Positions 44,730 to 52,340 of a stretch of 64,000 nt of DNA are shown piece after piece; within the stretch, counting starts at the first letter, position 1; each line of letters starts with the position of its first letter. This DNA is from an uncultured Alcanivorax sp. GTDB taxonomy: Bacteria; Pseudomonadota; Gammaproteobacteria; Pseudomonadales; Alcanivoracaceae. A program made the position numbers and the translations under genes. The stretch spans positions 434,001-498,000 of the forward strand of contig NZ_CAMYIV010000012.1 of NCBI RefSeq assembly GCF_947258575.1, given 5' to 3'. The notes below the pieces were generated by a model. The model did not search any database. It was not told the origin of the DNA and saw only the letters and a list, made by a program, of their open reading frames with translations.

Positions 44730-45608
44730 ATGGCTACTGACAAGTATTACGTTCCCGAGAGCAGCCCCTGGCCGTTGACCGCGTCCATCGGCTTGTTCCT
44801 GACCGCCATTGGCGGTGCCAAGTTCATCCAGCAGAGCACCATGGATACCATGGAGCCGAACTTCTTCGGCAAGCCGCTGTTCTTCATCGGTCTGGCCTGG
44901 TTGCTGCTGGTGATTGCCGCCTGGTGGCGCGATACCATCAAGGAATCCGTGGGCGGTCTGCACAGCAATCAGCTGGGCGGCTCCTATCGCCAGGGCATGT
45001 TGTGGTTCATCTTTTCCGAGGTGATGTTCTTTGCCGCCTTCTTTGGCGCCATGTTCTACACCCGCTGGTTGATCATTCCGTGGCTGTCCGGGGAAGGCTC
45101 CAACGCCATGACCCACGAAGTGCTGTGGCCGGGTTTCCAGGCCATGTGGCCGCTGACCGTTACCCCGGACGGTACCACCACCACCCCCATGGGTGCCTGG
45201 GGTCTGCCGGCGATCAACACTGCCATCCTGCTGGTCAGCTCCATTACCCTGACCATTGCCCACCATGCCCTGCTGGAAAACCAGCGCGGCAAGCTGATCA
45301 TTTTCCAGGCCATTACCGTGGTACTGGGTGTTATCTTCCTGGGCCTGCAGGGTCTGGAATATGTGCACGCCTATGACATGGGCCTGACCCTGGATGCGGG
45401 TATCTACGGGAGCCTGTTCTTCCTGCTCACCGGTTTCCACGGTGCCCACGTGACCATCGGCACCATCTTCCTGTTCATCACCCTGATCCGTGTTATCAAG
45501 GGACACTTCAGCCCGGATAACTGTTTTGCCTGGGAAGCAGGTGCCTGGTACTGGCACTTCGTTGACGTGGTCTGGCTGTTCCTGTTCGTGACCGTTTACT
45601 GGTTGTAA
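44730..45608 (+). CDS. ctaE: Cytochrome c oxidase subunit III
   Basis: A 292-residue membrane protein with seven helices. It has FSEVMFFAAFFGAMFYTR (about 92-109), with the lipid-contact glutamate, and FHGAHVTIGTIFL and WYWHFVDVVWLFLFVTVYWL at the end. It stabilises proton pumping by subunit I. It is the last gene of the operon, followed by a strong bidirectional terminator. Confidence 0.96.
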   Translation: MATDKYYVPESSPWPLTASIGLFLTAIGGAKFIQQSTMDTMEPNFFGKPLFFIGLAWLLLVIAAWWRDTIKESVGGLHSNQLGGSYRQGMLWFIFSEVMFFAAFFGAMFYTRWLIIPWLSGEGSNAMTHEVLWPGFQAMWPLTVTPDGTTTTPMGAWGLPAINTAILLVSSITLTIAHHALLENQRGKLIIFQAITVVLGVIFLGLQGLEYVHAYDMGLTLDAGIYGSLFFLLTGFHGAHVTIGTIFLFITLIRVIKGHFSPDNCFAWEAGAWYWHFVDVVWLFLFVTVYWL

Positions 45609-45647
45609 GCAGGTCGCAGCAGCACGCAACACGCTGCAGGTAACACG

Positions 45648-45683
45648 AAAAAAGCCGCGCTCAGAAAGGGGCGCGGCTTTTTT
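45648..45683. terminator. Bidirectional terminator after ctaE
   Basis: AAAAAAGCCGCGC pairs with GCGCGGCTTTTTT (13 bp) around a ten-base loop, so both strands end in a T run. It serves ctaE on the plus strand and possibly the convergent CigR-like gene. Confidence 0.9.
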
Positions 45684-45836
45684 AGTTGAAAGTTCAAAGT
45701 TGAAACGCGGGCCAGAGACTCAGGCGCTACCAAGTTGTCGCCGCGATTAACGGTAATTCGCGGGCACGGAACTTCAGAACAAAACCCGCCGCCCCGCGCT
45801 TTTCAACTTTCAACTTTCAACTTTGAACTTTAAACT
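45684..45836. repeat. Inverted TTGAAAGTTCAAAG-type repeat element
   Basis: The left tract AGTTGAAAGTTCAAAGTTGA (45684 onward) and the right tract TTTCAACTTTCAACTTTCAA continuing to CTTTGAACTTTAAACT (45800-45836) are inverted, with extra heptamers on the right. About 95 bases without a gene lie between. It belongs to the same sequence class as 24327-24478 and sits between convergent genes. Confidence 0.8.
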
Positions 45837-45846
45837 GATCACGGCG

Positions 45847-46326
45847 TTAACGAATCCCGAACACATCAATGATGGTCTGGGTGGCGTCCATGATTCTCAC
45901 TGCCTCATTGTCGATGATCACATCAGTCACCCCGTCAATACGGCGCATGCCGTCGTACACCGGCAGACGCTGCCCGTGGTAGTAGAGATCATCGGGCAGG
46001 GTGCGGCCAACCTGGAGTTTCTTCTGCCAACCCGGCGGCAGCTGGCCGCCGCGGGCCACTTTCTTTTGTAGGCCCGGCGGCAAGGACTGGTAATCCCTGT
46101 TGCTCAGATGGCGTCGCAGAGCGTCGCGTTCACGGTCGCTGTAGCGGTAATCGCGGTAATCCCGGTGGCGGTCATCACGGCGGTATTCCCGCTCGTGGCT
46201 TTCCTGTTGCTGTCCCGCCGGGCCTTTTCCCTTGCCGGCCCAGGCCGGTGGCTGCGCCAGGCTGGCCACTGGCAAACTCAGTGCGCTGCCCAGCAGTAAC
46301 AGCTTGGGTAATGTGGTTACGTTCAT
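45847..46326 (-). CDS. CigR-like exported protein
   Basis: A 159-residue protein with a signal peptide (about 1-24), then a charged, Arg/Asp/Tyr-rich stretch (REYRRDDRHRDYRDYRYSDR, about 46-65). A domain follows with LPPGLQKKVARGGQLPPGWQ, the repeated LPPG words of RcnB/CigR-type proteins. CigR was described as an anti-virulence regulator in Salmonella; here a periplasmic role of unknown kind is more likely. AGGAA precedes the ATG. Confidence 0.75.
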   Translation of the reverse strand: MNVTTLPKLLLLGSALSLPVASLAQPPAWAGKGKGPAGQQQESHEREYRRDDRHRDYRDYRYSDRERDALRRHLSNRDYQSLPPGLQKKVARGGQLPPGWQKKLQVGRTLPDDLYYHGQRLPVYDGMRRIDGVTDVIIDNEAVRIMDATQTIIDVFGIR

Positions 46327-46523
46327 CGCTATTCCTCACTTATACGACAGGCTTGTGTCTATCTGACAACAACACGCGGCGTTTTGCTGTGACAAGCGTT
46401 GTTTGAAGCGTAAAACGTCGTAACGCCTGGCGTCTGTGGGGCATGGCGGTCGTGAAAGGAGGGAATGCAATAAAATGCATTTTTGAGGAGGCGTTTGCAC
46501 GGGCTACTGCAGGCTATAGCGAT

Positions 46524-46559
46524 CCCCGCAGTCGCCATGCGGGCAAAGCGACTGCGGGG
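46524..46559. terminator. Long hairpin 3' of the carboxylesterase gene
   Basis: CCCCGCAGTCGC pairs perfectly with GCGACTGCGGGG (12 bp, 12-base loop) 23 bases after the esterase stop. No T run. The rest of 46327-46523 shows no gene. Confidence 0.5.
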
Positions 46560-46581
46560 AGGGGATATGCAGTGGTGATGG

Positions 46582-47241
46582 TCAGGCCGCGAGGACCTTA
46601 CTCAGCCATTGCCCGATATCACGAATCTGCTCCAGGCAGACCATATGCTCCATGGGGTAGGTGAGGTACTCCGGTGCATAACCCAGGCTGGTCAGGGTGT
46701 CTGCTGCCCGGCGGCCGAGCACTTCCGGCACCATGGGGTCCTGGCTGCCGTGGCAGATCATCACCGGCAGGGACGCATTGGCGGTAGAGGGGGTGACCGG
46801 CATGGCCATATAGGTGGACAGGGTCAGCAGGCCGGCCAGCTGTTGTGGGTAGCGCAGCGCGGCCTGATAGGCCACCGCACCGCCCTGGGAGAAGCCGGCG
46901 ATGACGATCCGGTGGGCGGGAATGCCACGCTGTATCTCCCGTTCGATCAGGGCATCCACGGCATCCGCGGACGCCAACACCCCGGCCTCGTCCACCTTGC
47001 GGTCGATATCCATGGCGAGAATGTCGTACCAGGCGGGCATCACCATGCCGCCGTTGACGGTGACGGGAATCTCCGGCGCATGGGGAAACACAAAACGCAC
47101 ATCCAGCCCGGCGGGCAGCTGCAACTCCGGCACGATGGGCTCGAAATCATGACCACTGGCCCCCAGGCCATGCAGCCAGATCACGGTAGCCGTGGCGTCG
47201 CCTGCCGGCTCGATTTCCACACACTTCAACAGTTCGCTCAT
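46582..47241 (-). CDS. Alpha/beta-hydrolase carboxylesterase (phospholipase/carboxylesterase family)
   Basis: A 219-residue cytoplasmic esterase. HGLGASGHDFEP forms the oxyanion loop (about 23-34), the nucleophile serine is in GFSQGGAVAY (about 114-123), the acid in CHGSQDPMVP (about 166-175), and the histidine in YPMEHMVC (about 200-207). It is homologous to small bacterial carboxylesterases that cleave short acyl esters and to acyl-protein thioesterases. AAGGA supports the ATG at 47241. Confidence 0.9.
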   Translation of the reverse strand: MSELLKCVEIEPAGDATATVIWLHGLGASGHDFEPIVPELQLPAGLDVRFVFPHAPEIPVTVNGGMVMPAWYDILAMDIDRKVDEAGVLASADAVDALIEREIQRGIPAHRIVIAGFSQGGAVAYQAALRYPQQLAGLLTLSTYMAMPVTPSTANASLPVMICHGSQDPMVPEVLGRRAADTLTSLGYAPEYLTYPMEHMVCLEQIRDIGQWLSKVLAA

Positions 47242-47294
47242 GCTTTGTCCTTGTCTGGTCGGAGGGGAATTTCCCGCCCGGCGAATGAGTGACA

Positions 47295-47437
47295 TTGTAG
47301 GAGCTATGCTTGCATGGCGAACCGGCTAGCGGGCCGACCTGCGGTCGGGTTCGCCATGCAAGCATGGTTATTCGCTTCGCTCACCCTTCGGGCCGCACGG
47401 AACTACATGCGTTACTCCGCTACGCTCCGTTCCTACG
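47295..47437. repeat. REP-like repeat with nested palindrome
   Basis: Begins TTGTAGGAGCTATGCTTGCA and continues with a palindrome TGCTTGCATGGCGAACC ... GGTTCGCCATGCAAGCA-like arms (about 47309-47365). A B unit follows, TTCGCTTCGCTCACCCTTCG ... GCTCCGTTCCTAC. It fills the gap between the esterase and rapA genes. Confidence 0.8.
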
Positions 47438-47491
47438 ATAGAGGCATTGGGTAGCGCGGTGGTGTCGTTGGGGCAGCGCAACAGCCTGTGC

Positions 47492-50395
47492 TTAAACCCC
47501 GCCGGCCACAATCACGCGCACGGCTTCCAGCTGACAGCGGGCTTCGCCGAGCACTTTCTCCAAGGCTTCAGTCTGGGCTTCCAGGGCCTGGATTTCCTCG
47601 TCTCGCACCGCCGGGTTCTTGGCCTGCAGCGCCTTCAGGCGAGCCAGTTCATGGCCCTGTTCCAGGCGCATTTTTTCCAGAGCCCCGTCGATGGTGCCGC
47701 GGGCTTCTTCGGCGGCGCGGGCTTCATCGGCCTTGAGCAGTTTATCCAGTAGCGGTTTCTGGCTGCCGACGATCTTGCGGCTCAGCGGCTTGTCCATCTT
47801 GTGGCACTGCTGGCTGAGCCCGTCGTGGCTGATTGCCTGGCTGATGTTCTTGCCGTTGGCATCGAGCAGGTGGCGAATCACCGAGGTAGGCAGGAAGCGG
47901 TCCGCCTGCAGGTATTTAGGCGCCACGGCATCAATGGTGTAGATGGCCTCGATCAACAGGGTGCCGGGGTTGATCTTGGGGTTCTTCAGCAGGCTCACGG
48001 CGGCCTTGCCACGGTGTTCGGTGAGCAGCATTTCCAGGCTGCCGGTGACCATGGGGTGTTCCCAGGTGAGGAACTGCATGTCATCCCGAGCCAGGGCCGT
48101 GGCCCGGCTGTCGGTCATGGTGATCCCTTCTTCCGGAAGCCCCGGGAAGGCATCACGCATGTGCTGGCCGGGCTTGAGGATCACGGCGGTGTCGGAATGG
48201 TCTTCCTGATCCACACCATAGCGGTCGAATACGCGTTGCATGAAGGGCAGGGGGCTGTCGTCGTCACAGTCCGCCAGGGCCTGTTTCAGTTGTTCGGCCC
48301 GCTCGCTGTCAAAGGAGCTCAGTTCCAGCAGCCGGTCGCGGCCGGTTTCCATCAGGGTGTGCAGCTCATCGGCAACGGTGCGGGTTTCCGCCACCAGGGC
48401 ATCAATGGCGGTGTATTCCGGGTCGCCACACAGTAGTGGCTCCAGAGCATCGCGGCTGCGCAGGTAGATATCGTGGCCAGCCGGGTTGGTGTGTTCGAAG
48501 GCGTCCATGCCTTCGTGATACCAGCGGAACAGCACTTCCTGGGCGTGGGCCTCGAAGTAGGGCACATGGATCTGGATGTCTTCGGTCTGGCCGATACGGT
48601 CCAGCCGGCCGATACGTTGTTCCAGCAGGTCCGGGTTCAGCGGCAGGTCCAGCAGTACCAGATGGTGGGCAAACTGGAAGTTACGGCCTTCGGAGCCGAT
48701 TTCAGAACAGATCAGCGCCTGGGCACCATCCACATCATCGGCGAAGAAGGCGGCGGCGCGGTCGCGCTCGATCAGGTCCATGTCTTCGTGGAACATGGCC
48801 ACGTTCATGCCCAGCTTGTAGTTGCAGTGAGCATGCAGATCGGTGGCGGTGTGCCGATTGGCGCAGATCACCAGCACCTTCTCTTTGCGGTGCTGTTTGA
48901 AGAACTGCTCCAGCCAGTTCACCCGCGGGTCCAGGGTGCACCAGCGATCGTCATGGAACAGGGTTTCCGGGTGCAGGTGACCTTCCCGCTCCTCGTCGCT
49001 TTCGTAGTGGTACTCCTCCGGCAGGGGAAGCGGAATGCCGTGGACGTGGCGCGCCGGGAAGCCGGCAATATTGTGGCGGGTGTTGCGGAACATCACCCGG
49101 CCCGGGCCGGAGCGGTCCAGCAGTTCGGCCAGGATCGCCTCACGCTGGTCTTCGCTGATGGTCATGTCCGGCAGCAGGCGGGCCGCTTCGGCTTTCAGGT
49201 CTGCGGACCAGCTGGCCTCGTCATGGAGCTTGCCGGCCAGGCTGGCGATTTCCTGGTAGTGAGACTGCTCCTCGCGGAAGGCGTCCAGGCTCGGGTAGCG
49301 ATCCGGGTCCAGCAGGCGCAGGCGGGCATAGTGGCTTTCCAGGCCGAGCTGTTCCGGGGTGGCGGTGAGCAGCAGCAGGCCGCGGGCCTGGCGGGCGATG
49401 GTTTCCACCCGCTGGTAGTCGTCGCTGGGGGCATCCGGTGCCCATTCCAGGTGGTGGGCTTCATCCACTACCAGCAGATCCCAGTCCGCTGCCGCCAGCT
49501 GGTCGATGTCGCACTCGGCAAGAAAATCGGTGCTGCACAGGATCAGCTGTTCACTGAGGAAAGGGTTGTCCCAGGTCTGCTGCGCGTCTTCTTCGTTATC
49601 CTCGTCCTCGCTTTCCGCCGCCGCTTTTTCCTCTTCGATAATCTGCGCCAGCATGTCCTTGATGCTGGTTTGCGGCTGCAGAGCGTTGAGCCGTTCCGCA
49701 TCGAAAATGGAAAAGTGCAGATTGAAACGACGCACCATTTCCACAAACCACTGGTGCACCAGCGGCGAAGGCACCACCACCAGCACCCGTTTGGCGCGGC
49801 CGCTGAGCAATTGCTGATGGAGAATCAGACCGGCTTCGATGGTCTTACCCAGGCCGACTTCGTCGGCGAGTAGTACACGGGGAGCGAAGCGATTGGCCAC
49901 CTGGTCGGCAATGTAGAGCTGGTGGCCGATCAGGTCGATGCGCGGGCCACGCAGCCCCTTGATGGTGGACTGCTGTTGCTGGCAGTGCGCGTTCAGCGCA
50001 TCCACACGCAGTTCAAACCAGCGATTGGAGGACAGCTGGTTGGACAATAGGCGGTCCAGCGCGGTGGTCAGGCGCAGTTTGTGGCCCAGATGGGTTTCCG
50101 GCACCGGCTGTATATCTTCCGGCTGGCCCAGCGGGTGAGCCATGTAGACCTTGAGGCCGTTGAGTTCGTTGACCTCGGTAACCACCAGCTCCAGTTCGTC
50201 GGCGGTGCGGATGGTGTCGCCGGTGCTGAAGATGACCCGCGACAGGGGCGCATTGTTGATGGCGTAGGTGCGCTCCTCTTCTACCGCCGGGTAGCCCACG
50301 GTGACCAGTCGGTAATCCAATTCCTTGATGATGCCGAGGCCCAGTTCGGTTTCGGATTCGCTCAGCCAGCGCTGGCCGGGGGTAAAATCAGTCAT
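47492..50395 (-). CDS. rapA: RNA polymerase-associated Swi2/Snf2 ATPase RapA
   Basis: A 967-residue protein, the same size as E. coli RapA (968). Tandem N-terminal Tudor-like folds (about 1-110) include GQRWLSESETELGLG. Walker A is DEVGLGKT (178-185), the DEAH box is VVDEAHHLEW near 290, and the helicase C-terminal block has FQFAHHLVLLDLPLNPDLLEQR and RIGRLDRIGQ. RapA recycles RNA polymerase in transcription. The start at 50395 (MTDFTPGQRW) matches the family; the longer frame only adds untranslated leader. Confidence 0.97.
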   Translation of the reverse strand: MTDFTPGQRWLSESETELGLGIIKELDYRLVTVGYPAVEEERTYAINNAPLSRVIFSTGDTIRTADELELVVTEVNELNGLKVYMAHPLGQPEDIQPVPETHLGHKLRLTTALDRLLSNQLSSNRWFELRVDALNAHCQQQQSTIKGLRGPRIDLIGHQLYIADQVANRFAPRVLLADEVGLGKTIEAGLILHQQLLSGRAKRVLVVVPSPLVHQWFVEMVRRFNLHFSIFDAERLNALQPQTSIKDMLAQIIEEEKAAAESEDEDNEEDAQQTWDNPFLSEQLILCSTDFLAECDIDQLAAADWDLLVVDEAHHLEWAPDAPSDDYQRVETIARQARGLLLLTATPEQLGLESHYARLRLLDPDRYPSLDAFREEQSHYQEIASLAGKLHDEASWSADLKAEAARLLPDMTISEDQREAILAELLDRSGPGRVMFRNTRHNIAGFPARHVHGIPLPLPEEYHYESDEEREGHLHPETLFHDDRWCTLDPRVNWLEQFFKQHRKEKVLVICANRHTATDLHAHCNYKLGMNVAMFHEDMDLIERDRAAAFFADDVDGAQALICSEIGSEGRNFQFAHHLVLLDLPLNPDLLEQRIGRLDRIGQTEDIQIHVPYFEAHAQEVLFRWYHEGMDAFEHTNPAGHDIYLRSRDALEPLLCGDPEYTAIDALVAETRTVADELHTLMETGRDRLLELSSFDSERAEQLKQALADCDDDSPLPFMQRVFDRYGVDQEDHSDTAVILKPGQHMRDAFPGLPEEGITMTDSRATALARDDMQFLTWEHPMVTGSLEMLLTEHRGKAAVSLLKNPKINPGTLLIEAIYTIDAVAPKYLQADRFLPTSVIRHLLDANGKNISQAISHDGLSQQCHKMDKPLSRKIVGSQKPLLDKLLKADEARAAEEARGTIDGALEKMRLEQGHELARLKALQAKNPAVRDEEIQALEAQTEALEKVLGEARCQLEAVRVIVAGGV

Positions 50396-50459
50396 TATCA
50401 CTGCCGGTTGATTCTCGGGGGGCGAATTATACGGGTTTGCGCCTGCCCCTTCGATGGGC

Positions 50460-51245
50460 TTATTGAATCTGCTTGCGAAACCAGCGGCGGGTGGCGTCAT
50501 CGGCGGGGAAATAATGCTCGATACGCAGCTCTTCCATCACCACATCCAGAGCGGTGCCGAAACTGGCCAGGGTGGAGAAACTGCGCAGGCGCTGCCCGGC
50601 CAGGTCAATCTCCAGGGCCAGCATGGGCTCACTGCGGTCACCGGGCGGCTCCTGGTGGAGCAGAGCCTCCACATCTGCCAGTTCACCCAGGCGTTTGAGT
50701 AGGCTAGCCAGCCGCGGATCCGGTCTCGCCTGGTGGTCCCGGTGCAGGCGCCGTAACAGAAAGCTCGCCACGTCCTCCCAATTGACCAGAAAGGGCCGGT
50801 AGCCCTGGGGGTGAAACACCAGCTCCACCACATTGGCGGTCTGTGGGAAGGGGCCGCGCTCCTGCATCATCAGGCTCATCAGTTGTTGCTGGGCCTGATT
50901 GGCCATCAGTACATTCCAGTGGGCATCGAGCACCACGGCAGGGAAGGGGTTGTGATTGACCAGCATGATCTCCAGCGCCTGGCGCACTGGTGCCATGGCG
51001 TCGCTGTCCAGATCGGTGTTGCTGAAGGCCGGAGCATAGCCGGCGGACAGCAGCAGCCGGTTGGTGTCCCGGCAGCTCAGCTCCAGCTCCATGGCCAGCC
51101 GCTTGAGCATAGGGGCGCTTGCCTGGCTGCGGCCGGTTTCGATAAAGCTCAGGTGACGGCTGGACACCTCCGCACGCAGGGCCAGATTCAGTTGGCTCAG
51201 TCGCCGTGTCTTGCGCAGTTCAGCGAGTATCTGTCCGGTTTGCAT
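50460..51245 (-). CDS. XRE-family regulator with MmyB-like ligand-binding domain
   Basis: A 261-residue regulator: helix-turn-helix at about 5-60 (LRKTRRLSQLNLALRAEVS, SRHLSFIETGRSQASAPML), then an MmyB/MLTR-type domain (about 95-255) with PAVVLDAHWNVLMANQA, typical for this fold, which can bind fatty-acid-like ligands. AGGAG precedes ATG 51245. It is divergent from the small membrane protein at 51441; a near-perfect palindrome lies between them and is its likely operator. Confidence 0.88.
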   Translation of the reverse strand: MQTGQILAELRKTRRLSQLNLALRAEVSSRHLSFIETGRSQASAPMLKRLAMELELSCRDTNRLLLSAGYAPAFSNTDLDSDAMAPVRQALEIMLVNHNPFPAVVLDAHWNVLMANQAQQQLMSLMMQERGPFPQTANVVELVFHPQGYRPFLVNWEDVASFLLRRLHRDHQARPDPRLASLLKRLGELADVEALLHQEPPGDRSEPMLALEIDLAGQRLRSFSTLASFGTALDVVMEELRIEHYFPADDATRRWFRKQIQ

Positions 51246-51310
51246 GGGCTCTCCTGGAGCGGGGTTGTCTGAGTTCCGGTTAAGCATGAAAGAGGGCGGC
51301 AGGCTTCACC

Positions 51311-51327
51311 ATTACCTCTGAGGTAAT
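51311..51327. promoter_or_regulatory. Palindromic operator candidate
   Basis: ATTACCTC-T-GAGGTAAT is a perfect 8-bp inverted repeat around one central base, 66 bases upstream of the XRE regulator start and 114 bases upstream of the divergent gene. Its size and symmetry fit a dimeric helix-turn-helix protein. Confidence 0.65.
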
Positions 51328-51440
51328 TGTTTCTCTTCCCTGATCAGCGGACTCTGATCTGAATCTATCCTAACCATACCGGCGGCGCACTCTGTCTGGA
51401 CGTGCTTCCGGCTACCGCTATCTGAATAGGGGAATTACCG

Positions 51441-51788
51441 ATGATCCTGATTACTGCAATCGCCTTTCTCGCCATGGGCCTGCTGGCGCTGATCGCTCCG
51501 CAAAGAATAACCGGAATGGTGGATCTGCCCACATTACCCATGGCCGCGCGCAACGAGGCCAGAGCCGTGTATGGAGGGTTTGGTGTCGCCATGGGCGCCC
51601 TGCTGTTATTGAGTGGCCATTGGCCGCACTGGCAGCCGGGGGTGGTGTTGACGGTCGGTGTGGCCCTGTTGGGCATGGCGGTGGGTCGTCTGGTTGCCTG
51701 GGGGGTTGATGGTCGGCTGGAGCGGTTTCCGGCCCTGTTTCTTGTCGGCGAGGTGGTGCTGGGGATTGGGTTATTGCTGGCGCTTTGA
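51441..51788 (+). CDS. Small membrane protein (DUF4345-like)
   Basis: A 115-residue protein with four helices. MILITAIAFLAMGLLALIAP and ARNEARAVYGGFGVAMGALLL are typical of the DUF4345 group, four-helix inner-membrane proteins of unknown role. AGGGGA precedes the ATG by seven bases. It is divergent from, and probably controlled by, the XRE/MmyB regulator; MmyB-type regulators often control the gene next door. Confidence 0.7.
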   Translation: MILITAIAFLAMGLLALIAPQRITGMVDLPTLPMAARNEARAVYGGFGVAMGALLLLSGHWPHWQPGVVLTVGVALLGMAVGRLVAWGVDGRLERFPALFLVGEVVLGIGLLLAL

Positions 51789-51839
51789 ACGGGAAATTAC
51801 GCTATCCTCGGTGGATCGTTATCAAGATGTAATGTGGTC

Positions 51840-52019
51840 ATGGGCGATATTCTGCCGTTCAAAAAACCGGAAAAGAAAACCCCGCGCAAAGGCATGTGCC
51901 AGCATGGCTTTCATAAGTGGGTGGTGTGCAAGGACAAGCAATTCGATGTGAAGCAGGGAAAGCTGGTGACGGTGTATCGTTGCGAACGCTGCAACAAACA
52001 GAAAGTGAAGGCGCATTAG
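51840..52019 (+). CDS. Tiny Cys-rich (zinc-ribbon-like) protein
   Basis: A 59-residue basic protein with cysteines in KGMCQHGFHKWVVCK and YRCERCNKQKVK. Two Cys/His pairs could bind one zinc. It starts MGDILPFKKPEKKTPRK and lacks a strong ribosome site; GTG at 51834 is an alternative start. The unknown product is followed 20 bases later by another small Cys-rich gene. Confidence 0.6.
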   Translation: MGDILPFKKPEKKTPRKGMCQHGFHKWVVCKDKQFDVKQGKLVTVYRCERCNKQKVKAH

Positions 52020-52039
52020 CAGCCTGCAAGGACGTTCCC

Positions 52040-52231
52040 ATGCTGAAAATGAAAACACAGTGCGAGACCTGCCAGCGTTCCCTGCCGGCCCTGGCAGAAG
52101 CTTACATCTGTTCCTACGAATGCACGTACTGTGTGGATTGTTGCACCGTTCATGCCAGCCGTTGCCCCAATTGCCGGGGGGAACTGGTGCGCCGCCCCCG
52201 TCGTCAGGAGGCCAGTAATGAAGGCGGTTGA
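52040..52231 (+). CDS. DUF1272-family small zinc-binding protein
   Basis: A 63-residue protein with seven cysteines in the DUF1272 pattern: MKTQCETCQRSLP, AYICSYECTYCVDCC and CPNCRGELVRRP. It probably binds two zinc ions. AAGGA precedes the ATG by eight bases. The family function is unknown. It forms a pair with the upstream Cys-rich protein. Confidence 0.85.
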   Translation: MLKMKTQCETCQRSLPALAEAYICSYECTYCVDCCTVHASRCPNCRGELVRRPRRQEASNEGG

Positions 52232-52340
52232 ACCGGTCTGGCTTGGTGCGAATGCTGCGATGGTAATGGCCGGGCACCGAGCCTGATCTTCAATCCTTCC
52301 CTCTCCGCCCTTGAGAGGAGACGGGGGATGTCTGATCGCT

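Noticed and set aside
48473-49873. 466-residue plus-strand frame opposite rapA
   Set aside because: It is antisense to the clear RapA coding region, shows no motif, and its openness follows from the codon bias of the real gene.
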